A stretch of DNA of 64,000 nt from Polytrichum commune (Eukaryota > Streptophyta > Polytrichopsida > Polytrichales > Polytrichaceae): positions 47,013,554-47,077,553 of the forward strand of contig OX485803.1 in assembly GCA_950295325.1 (NCBI GenBank), written 5' to 3'. Below the pieces are notes generated by a model. The model did not search any database, was not told the origin of the DNA, and saw only the letters and a list, made by a program, of their open reading frames with translations. The position numbers were made by a program, and so were the translations under genes. Of the stretch, positions 34,518 through 45,648 are shown piece by piece (the first letter of the stretch is position 1; each line of letters opens with the position of its first letter).

Positions 34518-35573
34518 TTAACAAATAGAATGCTCTGCCGGTGGTGCAGGCTAGGGCCTTTTCACCATAAAACGTGTCCAAACTTGAGGAGTTTAGTGCT
34601 GAAATCATTCATTAAATTTGTTGAAATTTGTGACTTGTCAAAATCGTAAAAGCAGTCGATATGGTTAGTGGGTGTTAGGGTTTACCAAAATTGTTGTGGG
34701 TCTCTTGTTTTCCATCCTAGAGAATGGAATTTTTGGCCAATGAAAATTCGTTTTGAAGTCCACGAACCCAAAAGGCTTATGGGACTAGGAGTACATTTCA
34801 ACATATGATATTATGTTTCCCATGAGGGTTGTTTCTTTACTATAGAACTTGATGTAGGTTATACTTAAAGCAATGTTGCGTCCTCCACTATAATTTCTCA
34901 GAGTCCCTAAACTATAGTTTATTTACACAATTACTCCTCTTTAATCTTCACAAACTATGAATTTCTAACGGTATTAAGGTGTGAGGCATCCGTAGTCGAC
35001 CAAGTCCATTTAACCACTCACTAGGGTCGTGTAATGCCAACATAAATGACATCTATATTATTTTTAGGCGAATAAAAGTTAAATTTTTATGTGGTGGTGG
35101 CTTGTGATCGATTACCCTCACAAGAGTTTTGATCTTTATCGATGCCGAGGATTAGCATTGAGATGAGGAGTTATGGATAAACCTATAGGTCGACTATGTA
35201 TAACCATAAAACTTGTCTCTCTTTGCAAAGAAATAAATCCCCACTATTAGTCCTCCTAAACATATGCAAACTCTCTTATTTTATCAGTTATAGATGCCTC
35301 AGCCTTATACTTTGATTTTCATGTCGAACATGATCCATCAATTGTGGTTGTGAAACACTATGATTCATAATCACTAGGTAGATACAATACACCAATTTAG
35401 TTCTAAATAGCATTACGATGTTGTTGTTATTTGATGTCAACTGTCCAAATGTGTTCTTAACCCTGAAGCCCTAAACTCCGGAAAGGAGTTTGAAATTTGC
35501 ACTAGACTTTATTGTATCAACATAACCACTAATAAGTACGTAAATGTATTCTTTACATTTAGTAAAATCAAAA
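34518..35573. other. Intergenic
   Basis: No feature recognised. Confidence 0.45.
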
Positions 35574-35990
35574 CTACACTAGATTAGTGTGTGTGTGGTA
35601 CAAATTCCCGATACACATGCTACTTTTCCAAGTCTAAAATTTAGTGAGGGTCAAAAACATTATTTGACTGGTACTAAATTCATGAATACATGCTAATTTA
35701 CCATACGTTTCAAGAAAATGAGTGCATGTTCTAAGGTGCTTGTAGAGTGATAATGTTTTCTATAAAAAAGGCTATATGCAAACACATACTTGTCAGTGAA
35801 TAATGTTGATATTTTCAATGAAAAATGTTGCTAGAGACAATATTTTCAATGACTAGTGGTTAAGATGAACAATGCTTCCTAGATCTTTTGGTGACAATAA
35901 TCTCATAGCCTAAGAATATTTGGTATCATCTTCAATAATTTCCCAAACGGTTTGCTAACCCTCCCTCAATAATTGGAATAATGAGTGTAG
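35574..35990 (+). mobile_element. Family H MITE (copy H2)
   Basis: Begins CTACACTAGATTAGTGTGTG and ends AATGAGTGTAG. Interior blocks GGTACTAAATTCATGAATAC, TTTCAAGAAAATGAGTGCAT, TGAATAATGTTG and GATGAACAATGCTTCCTAGA are shared with H1 and H3. About 417 bp, non-coding. Confidence 0.75.
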
Positions 35991-37400
35991 TCCAACACAT
36001 GTCAACACTTGTGTTTTTCTCCTCATTCCTCACTCCTTACATCTAATGTCATAATTCAGTCGAATAAAAGCCCTACTCTTACTCTATGTGAAAGTAAAAG
36101 CTATCTTATTATGTTGTTTAGATTATGAAGGATATGTATTTCAAAAGGGACCATGTCGATGTTTAATGGACATGACATTTCCAAGAGTATGCACAATTTT
36201 GTGTGACCCTTGATAAGTATTTTAGGTGACACTAAGGAGGGAGCCTCATTTGTCTTCTCCGCCACTGCCCTCTTCCTCCCATCCAAACAACCCCATACAA
36301 AACAGAAAATTAACGTTTGGTAGCATTATTTCTCAATCATACCATACACCATTTACCATTTATACTATGTTAGAATTTATAAGGAATAATATATCTTTTA
36401 AGGGGTTTTAACATGAAACTTAATAATTATTGAATTGCTTGCGGTCAATATTTATATTCTCATGGCCTAAATGAATGGATGCACATTGCTTAATAATGTT
36501 ATGATATCTATCATGTCTCATATCTTGTTAATTGTTCTTTTCAATTGTGTATGTGCATACACTTCATCCACTTTTCGAAAACATAATAGAATGTGTTGGG
36601 AGGTTTTGTTATGTGACACCAATGTGTGTGGGGGTATTATGAACTCATAATAATTTGTTACAAGGACAAAAATGTAATATGATTATGTATAGTAACATGT
36701 TGTGGGGGGTTGAAGCTTTGTGTTGGACTCTTGTAAATTCACACCAAATCTGTGGAGGGCCCATTCAATTTCAACCAACTCACACTACACTAATTAGGAT
36801 CTTTAATTCCATTTCCGGGTTTGAAACATCTACAACAAAAGTATCATGATATTCAAAAGTTCATTGTATTTTCACCTTCCACATGGATGAGTTTGCATAG
36901 ACACCACAAAGGTCCGGTGGGCAAGGGGAAAGGGGGGGGGGGTGGGTTTCACCTCTACAAAAAAATGCAGACATGTATAGGCCCAACTCAAGCTTGCATG
37001 TGTGGTGGGCCAAGGTATACATTTTGGTTTTCTACATGTGCCTAACATTTGGGCACATTTATGGGTGGAATTTTGGGTCCTCATTATATGGATTGATTTG
37101 GTTCCATGCACAATCTTGAACTTGTGAGTAAGACATGATTTATTCAACCTCCTACTTTTGGATGCAAAACGGTTCAATATTCTTCTCAAATGCACACACT
37201 TCTAGTGTTGTTCTAAGGATTGATACAAAAGGCTCGTTTGTACTCTTTGAAAATTTCTAATGACATTGAGGGTTAATCACATCTCTCATTCTTGTGGCAT
37301 TGCGTTTGTACACAATTTGCTAAATGAATGGGTTTCTTTGTCTTGCACTTAGAAGAGACCAAACTTCATGGAAGTCACCATGATAGGCTTGCCTACCTTA
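35991..37400. other. Intergenic
   Basis: No supported gene. A G11 run lies at 36932-36942. Short frames on both strands over 36821-37195 are chance. Confidence 0.45.
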
Positions 37401-37983
37401 GAGCAAGCCCAATCGTTCCTAGATATGCATCTATCTGCATCCGCATTTGGGAATGAGAAGTGTCCCATGTCCATGATGTAGATGCATACCCATGCAAACA
37501 CTGCCACTTGTCCTGCATTGTTTTAAATACTTACTTTTGAATATCTGCTAAAATGATCAGTAATTTCCTAAAGTCAGGATCTTTAACCGGTTATTTCTCA
37601 AACTTGTCTAGTTCATTTGTGATGGTTAATTTTCTAAAGTCTAAAACCTCAACCGGTTATTTCTCAAACTCATCCCGCCCATCTGTAACTAATAATTTTC
37701 TTGAAGTCCCAAACCTCAAATGGTTATTTCTCAAACTCATATGGTTCATCTACAACTAGCTAATACTGGAGAAAAGTAGTAGGTCGAAGGTTTTTAAAAA
37801 ATCTTGTCTTATTACATAAAACCCTCCGTGCATATCTCTCACATATGCAGGGAGTTCGAAGCTTCTGGCATAAAATTTCATCTGTGAAGGCCATGTACGT
37901 CAATGAGTGGGCAGCTTCCCTGCATATGCAGTATGGATGTTAAAGTGCAAATGCGGATGTAGATGCAAGAAGAGCGGACTTGC
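37401..37983. mobile_element. hAT-like non-autonomous element R
   Basis: CTACCTTA is duplicated at 37393-37400 and 37984-37991, an 8-bp target duplication as in hAT insertions. The ends are inverted: left GCAAGCCCAATCGTTCC...GCATCYRYMTGCATCCGCATTTG, right in reverse complement GCAAGTCCGCTCTTC...GCATCTACATCCGCATTTG. The match to the left flank extends to CTTGCCTACCTTA (13 bp) because the flank also has CTTGC. Length 583 bp. The interior holds a triplicated 66-bp unit. Confidence 0.75.
37555..37755 (+). repeat. Three tandem 66-bp units inside element R
   Basis: Each unit has TAATTTYCTWRAAGTC, an ACCTCAAMYGGTTATTTC core (first copy TTTAACCGGTTATTTC) and TCAAACTYRTC. It happens to be open over 69 codons (37553-37759) with a repeated FLK-SxTGYFSN theme, but this follows from the tandem structure and is not a credible protein. 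Confidence 0.7.
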
Positions 37984-38339
37984 CTACCTTAACCATCACA
38001 CTTGAAAATTTTGCAAGCTCAAGTAGTCTAGGACTCAACTTGGAAATCAATGCAAAAAGGTGGGGCCTATATATACAACCTTTGGAGAAAGCTCCCCTAT
38101 GTGAGAATAATAATGTACGAGCATGTGTGCCGCCGCCCCTACATCCCCCCACGAACACAATTGTAAGGAAGGAGAGTGGAGAGAGAGAGAGGGAGAGATA
38201 TGCTTCAGAGTATGAAGTGGATGGAGGTGTAATGGCGGCGGCCGTGGAGATGTCCTCTAGATTCGCTTTCTTTTCGATTGGCAACCACACTTGCAAGCTT
38301 GAGGTGGAGCTCAAGTTGTGGGCTAGGAAGGAAGGATAG
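37980..38339 (+). CDS. Open frame of 119 codons, unknown; low confidence
   Basis: A 119-codon frame beginning beside the right end of element R. Its second half (from the ATG at 38232, MAAAVEMSSRFAFFSIGNH..) has a better start context and is GC-richer than its surroundings, with a GAGA-rich stretch just upstream (38173-38200). A frame of 142 codons is open on the opposite strand over the same bases. No domain is recognised, and the GAGA tract encodes ERERER by repetition. It may be a first exon, a gene remnant or chance. Confidence 0.12.
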   Translation: MPTLTITLENFASSSSLGLNLEINAKRWGLYIQPLEKAPLCENNNVRACVPPPLHPPTNTIVRKESGERERERYASEYEVDGGVMAAAVEMSSRFAFFSIGNHTCKLEVELKLWARKEG

Positions 38340-39199
38340 CGAAAGGGAATTGGTGAACATAAACACACCTCTCATCCATCCATGTTGAAAATCCGTCACC
38401 TCTAGTTTGTGTGGCTAATTTTATCTCAATTACGGTTCACCGATCTAATCAACCGATCTTTGAAGGTAATGGTGTCATGCCAACTTCGGGAAGAAAAGAA
38501 AAGAAAATAAAAAATTGAGCCACATGATACGTTGTGTGTGAATGAGAGATACGTTTGTTTGCAACGATTCAAGTAAAGAATCCTATCACCTACCATGGGA
38601 GAGGGTAAAAACACATAACAACCGATGGTTTCTATTTAACACCATAATGACTTAAATTGGGGTCAAAGACCCCGATTTAATTTACCGTATAGAAATAGAA
38701 GATAGTTTTGACATCACCCTCGATGGTTCAGTTAATGAACCAAATGATGACACTTCCATAAACTTCAAAACTTTCCAAAATCCCAACAATTCCCTCTTGT
38801 AGGCAGGGATGAGTGAGAGAGAGAGAGTTGTTGCAGACGAGTGTACCTCTCATCCATCCAACATTACAAACTGACCCACTCTATGTTTGTTGTTGATTCA
38901 TATCAAATGACCTCGTGTACACTAATAGCCCACCCAAACTTACTGGTGCAGGTCATCAGTGAACAGTTCCTACCAACATTGGTTACATCCAACGGCTCTC
39001 ACTGGCTAAACCAACTCTAGAAGTGGCCCCTACTGGTAGGGGTTGTTCACTGCTCGCCCAAACCAATAAGTATGGGCATGCTATAAGTCAACATCTTTAA
39101 ATCCGATTCTGCTATCAAACCAACTAAAAAAAGGAACCTCTGATATTCATACTATTTTTTGGCTTTCATATTAGATGAATGATGAGAGGCAAGCTTGCA
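38340..39199. other. Intergenic
   Basis: No feature recognised. A GAGA tract at 38812-38826 resembles that at 38173-38200, and both are followed by CTCTCATCCATCC, suggesting a short shared repeat. Confidence 0.4.
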
Positions 39200-39662
39200 T
39201 AAGGGCCGGTTTACACTATGGACCATGAAGTTGGACTAGGGCTTTGCAAGGCATGCGATTGGCTGCTAAAGTTGTCCCATGACAACTTCGGTTTACACTA
39301 AGGAAAAAATGGCAGAGGGACCATGGAGGTCAAGGCCCCCAAAATATGATTTTCAAGGCCTAATAAATGCACTAACATGGTCCAACGGGTTTGGCAGTGA
39401 GAGAGGCAAAAGAGGTGGTCTAGTAGGAAAAGGCAATGGCCCATGGCAAAGAAATCCCATTTTAATAAAATCTAATAAATATACCCTCTACATGCCTTAC
39501 TTATATCATAGCCCATGAGACATACCATTACCACCTTGCCCTACCCCTTAAACTCACTCCCGCATGTTTCACCAAACAACGTGGGACATCTAGAACTCAA
39601 GTATTCAAGTGCATATTTGTTTCTTTGTTCTACCAACTGAAATCTTTGGAACTTGAGGGCCT

Positions 39663-39713
39663 GTAATATACCATTGGAAAGGTCTTGAAAATACCTTTCC
39701 AACGGTATATTAC
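39663..39713. repeat. 21-bp hairpin inside A2
   Basis: GTAATATACCATTGGAAAGG and its inverted partner CCTTTCCAACGGTATATTAC enclose a 9-nt loop; one mismatch. Confidence 0.75.
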
Positions 39714-39851
39714 ACACCCCAAAATATTAAACTTTATAGTTGCAAAACGAAAAAGAAAAATCTGTAGTTGTTTAGTGACTGTAGATCAAGGTGGTTAAAC
39801 CAACCACAATGGGAAAACGACTGCGGTTCTTTTTTGCATAGTATTTTACTG

Positions 39852-40167
39852 CACTAAATAGGATATTTAGTGTTTGATACACTAAATACAAATGCATACA
39901 CTAAATATCAATAACCCTATGAAAATAAGAAACATCAAATGTAAAATCAAACACTAAATGTCAACTATGGTAATATGTGGAAGTTACATGTTTGAATTTA
40001 GTGTTAGTAAGGATATAAAAATAAATAACATAGATAAAAGGAGAATTCCTACATATCTTCTAGCAAATATTCTAACACTAATTATTAAAGAATTGAAAAT
40101 TAATGTTGAGCAAGGTAGGGTGATAACAACATTAAATATAATCAAACACTAAATATCCTATTTGGTG
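39852..40167. mobile_element. Family F MITE nested in A2
   Basis: Termini are palindromic modules: CACTAAATAGG-ATATTTAGTG at the left and CACTAAATATCC-TATTTGGTG at the right. Left flank TG, right flank TA. The interior has several extra CACTAAAT copies (39892-39908 and 39951-39958) and one ATTTAGTG. Its place inside A2 shows it inserted later. Length 316 bp. Confidence 0.7.
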
Positions 40168-40524
40168 TAGTGACAACACAAGGTACATGTCACATGTAAA
40201 TTAGATTGAACATGTACAAATTAAATCGCTCATTTTTCTTGTTGTAAAAATTGTTGTGAGAAGATTTGCAAGCCACATCTTCGACACATTTAACAAGAAG
40301 GGAAGACAAGAGAATGGTCAAGCTTGATTTTTTTTTTTTTAAATTGCCCTTTTTGGACATGTATTAAAGAAATCAACACCTTTATTTTTTGGTGCATCCA
40401 CATTCGATTTACACCTAGTGAGGGGTCCAAGTCTTTCAAAACTAATTTTTTAAGAAGTCGGACTATCGACAAAGGCCATCTTCCATGATCCAACTTCATG
40501 GTCCATAGTGTAAACCGGCCCTAA

Positions 40525-41683
40525 GATAGTTCCTTCTCTCTCCGCAATATGGGGTTTAGGACAAGAGTAACTCGTCAAATAAAGGCCGAGAGAGATTTGA
40601 ATTTACCTCCCAAGTTAGTTTGAGATGCCCACCCATGGATCCCCATGGATACTTGACGGGGAACGGTCACATTAATTATATAGAGCCCCAAATGAACACA
40701 CTAGATTAGTTTAAGTGCAATGGTCCAAATTAAAGAAGGCTAAATTTGGAGCATTAAAGCCAAGTCGATGGAACATGCCAAATGCTTGCCTCCTTGAAGG
40801 GGGGAGGGAGACACGAGCCATTAAGTTAAGGATACCATGTATACCAGAGTTCGGGAAGTTTTTGAAGCCTTAGTGGCTAATTGCCGGTAGTTGCTATATA
40901 TGAAGGGTCGGATTTTTTCCAATTTACATCGGCAAGAGCCAGTCTTTTGTAAAATCAATCGGCCAATTGCCTATATTTTCATATTTTCATTGGCCAATAT
41001 CTGATTAAATGGAATTCATATCGGCACTAATTGTTTAAAAAATGTATGAAAAGTTATTAGAAATCATTTCTTAGTACAAAATCTTGAATAAGTGAAAAGA
41101 AAAGGCATGTTCAAAACTTTCAATTTGAAGAGTTAATATCCTTGGCAGGAATTGAACCTAGCAATGCCTTCACCGTTTGAAGGCCAAGGGTCCCCCAATT
41201 CTTCATATAAGCAATTGGATTTGGTCATGGAAAGGTTGCATAATTCAAAAAGTTTAAGGTTTAGGGTACTTCCTCAAGTGCATCATCAGATGCCCCAGAC
41301 AAATAACGCTCTGAATGCTTCTAGCTGAAATCCAGTAACTTATAAGAAGAATCGGCTACATTTCCGGGACATTTTTTGGTCCATCAACTAATTGCCGGAG
41401 GATTGAAATTACAGTTGGATTGCCATCCAATGGTTGGAAATTTGGACCGGCCATGAGGGAAAATCCATCGGCTGATAATGAACTAGCCGTCGGTTTTCCC
41501 GGAACATAGATGTATACATGTAAGTTAGTAGAGCACACTTCCCACCGCCCACTAATCAAGGAGATTACTACAAGCCACGGAACTTTAGATTGATAATGAG
41601 GAGCTTTTGCCGGCACTCGGCCAACCATGTAGCAATGATGAGGCCGGCCGTTTTAAAAGTAAGGCAATACCGGAGACAAACTA
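40525..41683. other. Intergenic
   Basis: No gene supported. The stretch is studded with CGGC, ATCGGC and GGCCAATTGCC motifs (40930-41650), perhaps another degraded element. A 90-codon minus frame (41356-41628) has no motif. Confidence 0.4.
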
Positions 41684-42063
41684 CACTAAATATACCAATT
41701 AGTGAGGGTGGTACTAATTCATGTCAAATGCACAATCTAGCCAAATCTTGAAGTTTTCGAGGGCTAAAGTTGTTACTGAGTGACACTAAAATCATGACTA
41801 CGGTAAATTCTATGTTCAATTATCATAGATTTCAAGACAATTAGTGTGTGCTTATGATGAGTGCACATCACATGCTTGTCAATGAATAGTGCCAAGCGTG
41901 CTGATACATTTAGTGAATAGTGCTAAGTGCCGAGTGTTGAGATGAACAATGCTTCCTAGCTAGTCTTAGATCTAAGATCTTTGGGTAGCATTAATTCATA
42001 GTGTAAAGGAATTTAGTATCACCTTCACTAATTTCCCACTCTCACTAATTGGTATATTTAGTG
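41684..42063 (+). mobile_element. Family H MITE (copy H1)
   Basis: Left end CACTAAATATACCAATTAGTG-type 21-bp module at 41684-41704; right end is its exact inverse at 42043-42063. TA precedes the left end, TG follows the right. The interior GATGAACAATGCTTCCTAG and ATCACCTTCACTAATTTC are shared with H2 and H3. Length 380 bp. Confidence 0.8.
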
Positions 42064-42161
42064 TGCTACCTCGCATCCCCTAGCAACCTTATATTTGTTG
42101 GTGACCTTTTAAGATTATTGAATACTCCTCCAAACATTAAGGTTGGCTAGCTAGCCAGCTA

Positions 42162-42461
42162 CACTAAAAATGATATTTAGTGTCATATGGCATTTTAATG
42201 TCACTATGGTAAAGTTTTGGATGACACTATTTATGAAGAAATGGACAAATATTGTCATGGATGATTGAAATTTGGATGAAAATTTACTCGGTGATTGACA
42301 ATAAATTACAACAATGTAAACATGTTATCCCCAAAAAAAATCTACGAGGAATGACAGATAATGTTGGTTTAACATTTAGTGTTGGTGACACTACACTACG
42401 GTTTACAATTAGTATTGAGCAAGACAATTAGAATTGGTAACACTAAAAATCATATTTAGTG
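42162..42461 (+). mobile_element. Family E MITE (copy E2)
   Basis: Ends CACTAAAAATGATATTTAG.. and CACTAAAAATCATATTTAG.., each a palindrome, flanked by TA on both sides (42160-42161, 42462-42463). The interior GAATGACAGATAATGTTGG, ACATTTAGTGTTGGTGACA and AGTATTGAGCAAGACAATTA matches E3 and, inverted, E1. Length 300 bp. Confidence 0.8.
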
Positions 42462-43079
42462 TAGCTACCTCGTGAAGGCTCAAATCCATCACTAACATGG
42501 ACGGCTTATGCACTGGGGTGTCTAAGAACTGGGGAAATAAGAATGAGGAATAGTTTTCATAAAGAGAATTAATACGGATCACATTAATTTTCAACCCACA
42601 CTAAATTCTTGTAGAATATGAACGTGGGGTAGATTAATTGTGTTTTCCTAGAAACTTAGTGTGGGTGATTATTCGATTATACAATATTGTTGTCTTGTAA
42701 CCAATACTCAATGTGTTGGTTAAGATACTTCTTGAAGACTCAGGGGAAGACATGGGTCTTGGGACCCACATTAATTCCACCTTAACTACAAGATTAGTGT
42801 GACCCACGCTAATTTGTCCACCCACACCAATAGGACCATTTAGTGCAATTACCAATGAATCGGTTGAGTTTGAGAATTAACCGGTTAGACTTGGAAAAAT
42901 TAGGATCTTGACTAGTTATGCCCAAAAATCTCCTTTAGTTGGTTTCTTACCATTGGATTTTTTTATTTTTATATTAATAAATAATGCTAGATGGTTTTGC
43001 AATCTATGAATATGGTTTTAAAATGCACTATAGTAGTAGAGAATCAAATCAACATCCAATGGAAGGGAATCAATGGTAA
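42462..43079. other. Spacer with CCCACACTAA-type inverted motifs
   Basis: ACCCACACTAA (42595-42605) faces AGTGTGGGT (42660-42668), with further CCCACATTAAT, AGATTAGTGTGACCCAC and CCACACCAATAGG up to 42850; similar motifs occur at 47575-47640. Possibly a further decayed MITE family. No gene. Confidence 0.4.
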
Positions 43080-43592
43080 GGGGCGGTTTACACTATGGAC
43101 CAAGAGCCATGACCAAGAAAATTAAATCATTTTCATGGTCACAGCTCTTGGCCAAGAGCCGTGACCATGAAAAATCAAAAATGGATTTTTGAGTGGCTTG
43201 GTCACTCTTGTAGTGTAAAGTGGATTTGGACCGGGACAACTTTGGGCTGATTTTTTAAATTTCTATCCCAACGATTTACAGTAACGTCAAAAAAAATCGG
43301 GAAAAAAAAGATTAAAAAATAAAATTCGGCCAATGGTTGATTTTCAGCCTTACGGCTCCCTTGATTTCCATTGAGTCGAGCATTTTGCCTCGCCTCAACG
43401 GAAAACCCGTTGGACCATGGCACATTATCCAAATGGCGGATTTTAGTAGTTTTTGGGGACCTCAAAGTTAGTGGTCATTCTCCTTTTTTCAAGGTAGTGT
43501 AAAGCCAAATGGGACCAAGAGCACTTTACTCTCCAATCACAGATTTTAGAATTTCATGGTCATGGCTCTTGGTCCATAGTGTAAACCGCCCC
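43080..43592. mobile_element. Family A MITE (copy A4)
   Basis: GGGGCGGTTTACACTATGG to GTGTAAACCGCCCC, flanked by TAA at 43077-43079 and 43593-43595. Length 513 bp, one base shorter than A3, and nearly identical to it over the last 270 bp. The left part has its own internal inverted piece (CATGGTCACAGCTCTTGGCC / GGCCAAGAGCC..). Non-coding. Confidence 0.9.
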
Positions 43593-43595
43593 TAA

Positions 43596-44200
43596 GTTAC
43601 CACGATTCCCATAGTGTAATGAGAGTGCACATGTTGAAAAAATAGTAGTGTATAATTAAGACCTTAATGTCAAGCATACATTCAAGGTTTTGAAGGTTTC
43701 AACAACAATGTTGTTGGAAATGTCACAATTTGTTGCCTAAATTTCTTCCTTGGGCTATCCTAAATGATTTATGAGAGGTGGTTCGGTGGGTTGCTTACTC
43801 TTCTTCACAAACAATAAATTCCAAGGTCCTCATCAGTTGTTTCTATATACACAAATGTAAAACTACCTCGAGTGTTTAGTTCACATCTACGTATATCAAA
43901 GGGTTTAAAGAATTAGGAAATCCGGCATGAAAGAAACATGAAACATTATTTCCTCCACACACCCTCCCTATAAGAAAATCGATCTCAACTTCCAATCATA
44001 TGGATGATATATTTAGGTCAATGAAGATTTTGTATTCGAGGGTTTGGTTCTTTGGGGATCTAAGAGAGCGACATTTTGCACTTCTATTTCTACATAGGGC
44101 AGTCAATGTACTTCCACGGATTTGAAGTGTTAACCCCCATGGTAAATGTGTAACCTAAGGGGGGGGGGGGGGGGGGAGGGGGTTTGTTGCGGTCACAAAG
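43596..44200. other. Spacer with G18 run
   Basis: No gene. A run of 18 G, the longest in the window, lies at 44159-44176, just before element O. Confidence 0.5.
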
Positions 44201-44536
44201 AATACCGTAACACCATAGCAGGTTCGTTCTTAAATAATTCCAAAAAAAAAAACGAAAAAAATCAGAAATTCCAGGCCATGAAGAACGAAATTATGGAAAA
44301 TTATATTATGAAAAGAACGAAAATCCAGAAAGTTGGGTGAAGCAGACTCTGTTGAAAAAATCAATTTAAGTTGTCATCCCGGTACATCTACTCTATTCCA
44401 GGACGAATTAATTTTTTTCCTCAAAATAGAATAACGAATTTCAAAAAAATCTATTTTCAGCAAACGAACCTTATTTTTTCAAAAAAAAAAAAAAATCGTT
44501 CGCCAGGTGATGAACCTGCTATGGTGTTACGGTATT
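44201..44536. mobile_element. Element O with perfect 25-bp terminal inverted repeats
   Basis: The left end starts AATACCGTAACACCATAGC and runs to 44225; 44512-44536 is its exact inverse. AAG lies outside both ends and could be a 3-bp duplication. The interior is A-rich and loosely inverted (AACGAA / TTCGTT pieces, AAAAATCAATTT). Length 336 bp. It abuts family C directly, and the TAA beside C overlaps its last base. Confidence 0.8.
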
Positions 44537-44538
44537 AA

Positions 44539-45077
44539 GAGCCGCTTTACACCTAGAGGTTGGGCCAATTCGTTGTGTAAGAGGCTTGAAGTCCTCACTT
44601 GTGATTGGTCAAAAGGCTGAAATTGGCCCCAACCCCTTTACACCTAGAGGCCGGGTCGATTTCGTGGTATGAATTTTTTAATAAAAAATGCAAGGTCTAA
44701 CACAACCCGAGCTCATTGGATTGGGTGCACCCAAAATGGAAGGCCAATTCTTGGCCTCGGGGTCAATGTCAAATTTCAATTAAAATTAAAAATATATATA
44801 TATATATATGATTTTTTTAGCGAACCATATCCATTGGATTATGTGGAAAAATGAACAGCTCTATCTTGGATCATGCTAGATCCATTGGATTATGCTAGAT
44901 TTATCGAATCGGCATGGCTTCTTGGCCCCCTAAGACCTTTATATATGCAAAAATTGGCCTCCATTATAATCTTATTATAACGTGTAGTTGAGGGCGGCCT
45001 CCAACCCAAAAGGGGCTGAAATTTCATGTAATCGACCTCAAGGGGACTTGGCCCGGCCTCTAGGTGTAAAGCGGCCC
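44539..45077 (+). mobile_element. Family C MITE (copy C1)
   Basis: Starts GAGCCGCTTTACACCTAGAGG (given as its first bases GAGCCGCTTTACACC) and ends, inverted, GGTGTAAAGCGGCCC, flanked by TAA at 44536-44538 and 45078-45080. TTTACACCTAGAGGCCGGG recurs internally at 44637, so a subterminal copy of the end exists. Includes a (TA)n run at 44792-44809. Length 539 bp. Confidence 0.8.
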
Positions 45078-45230
45078 TAAGAGAAGTCTATGACTGTGTG
45101 ACATGTGAAGGTTGACATGGTGGGTGTTTTTGGGAGGGTTTTTTGATGATGCAAGCTAGGTGAGGGAGGGGGTTTTGGGAACTGGAGGGCTAGAAGGAGT
45201 GAGGAATAACATAGAAGATGATTTCAGGCA

Positions 45231-45648
45231 ACGCTCCTTTTGGGCTGGAGGCCGGCCTCAACTACACAATACAATAAGATTATAATGGGGGCCAATTTTC
45301 CCATATGTCAAGAAGCCAAGTCGATTCAATAAATCTAGCATAATCCAACGAATCTAGCATGATCCATCATAGAGCCATTCATATTTCCACATAATCCAAC
45401 ACATATGGTTAACTGAAGGAAAACAAATTACTGAAAATATGACATTGGTCCCGAGGCCAAGAATTGGCCCTCCATTTTGGGTGCACCCAATTCAACGAGC
45501 TTGGGTCATGTCAAACCATGTATTTTTTGATGAAATTTTCATAAGACCAAATCGGCCCAGCCTCTAGGTGTAAAAGGGTTGGGGCCATTTTCACCCTTTA
45601 GGCCAATCACAAGTGAGGATTTCAAGCCTAATAAACAACGAATTAGCC
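45231..45648 (-). mobile_element. Family C MITE, inverted and truncated (copy C2)
   Basis: Reverse complement of the C1 body: GGCCAATTTT, AAGAAGCCAAGTCGATTC, CCTCTAGGTGTAAA, GGTTGGGGCCA and CCAATCACAAGTGAGGA. Lacks both outer ends. With C1 it forms inverted arms of roughly 420 bp around a 150-bp spacer. It ends abruptly at 45648 where family B sequence begins. Confidence 0.75.

Larger units (their letters stand above)
39203..40521. mobile_element. Family A element, full-length with nested insertion (copy A2)
   Basis: Ends GGGCCGGTTTACACTATGG and, inverted, GTGTAAACCGGCCC, flanked by TAA at 39200-39202 and 40522-40524. Length 1319 bp, of which 39852-40167 is a nested family F element. Its outer parts match A1 (GGCAGWGGGACCATGGA-type and GACAAGAGAATGGTC blocks). 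No transposase was seen. Confidence 0.88.

Noticed and set aside
41140-41215. tRNA-like segment on the minus strand (GGTTCAATTCC box and a CCTTC/GAAGG stem)
   Set aside because: The anticodon loop lacks U33, the T stem has a mismatch and no acceptor stem can be paired.
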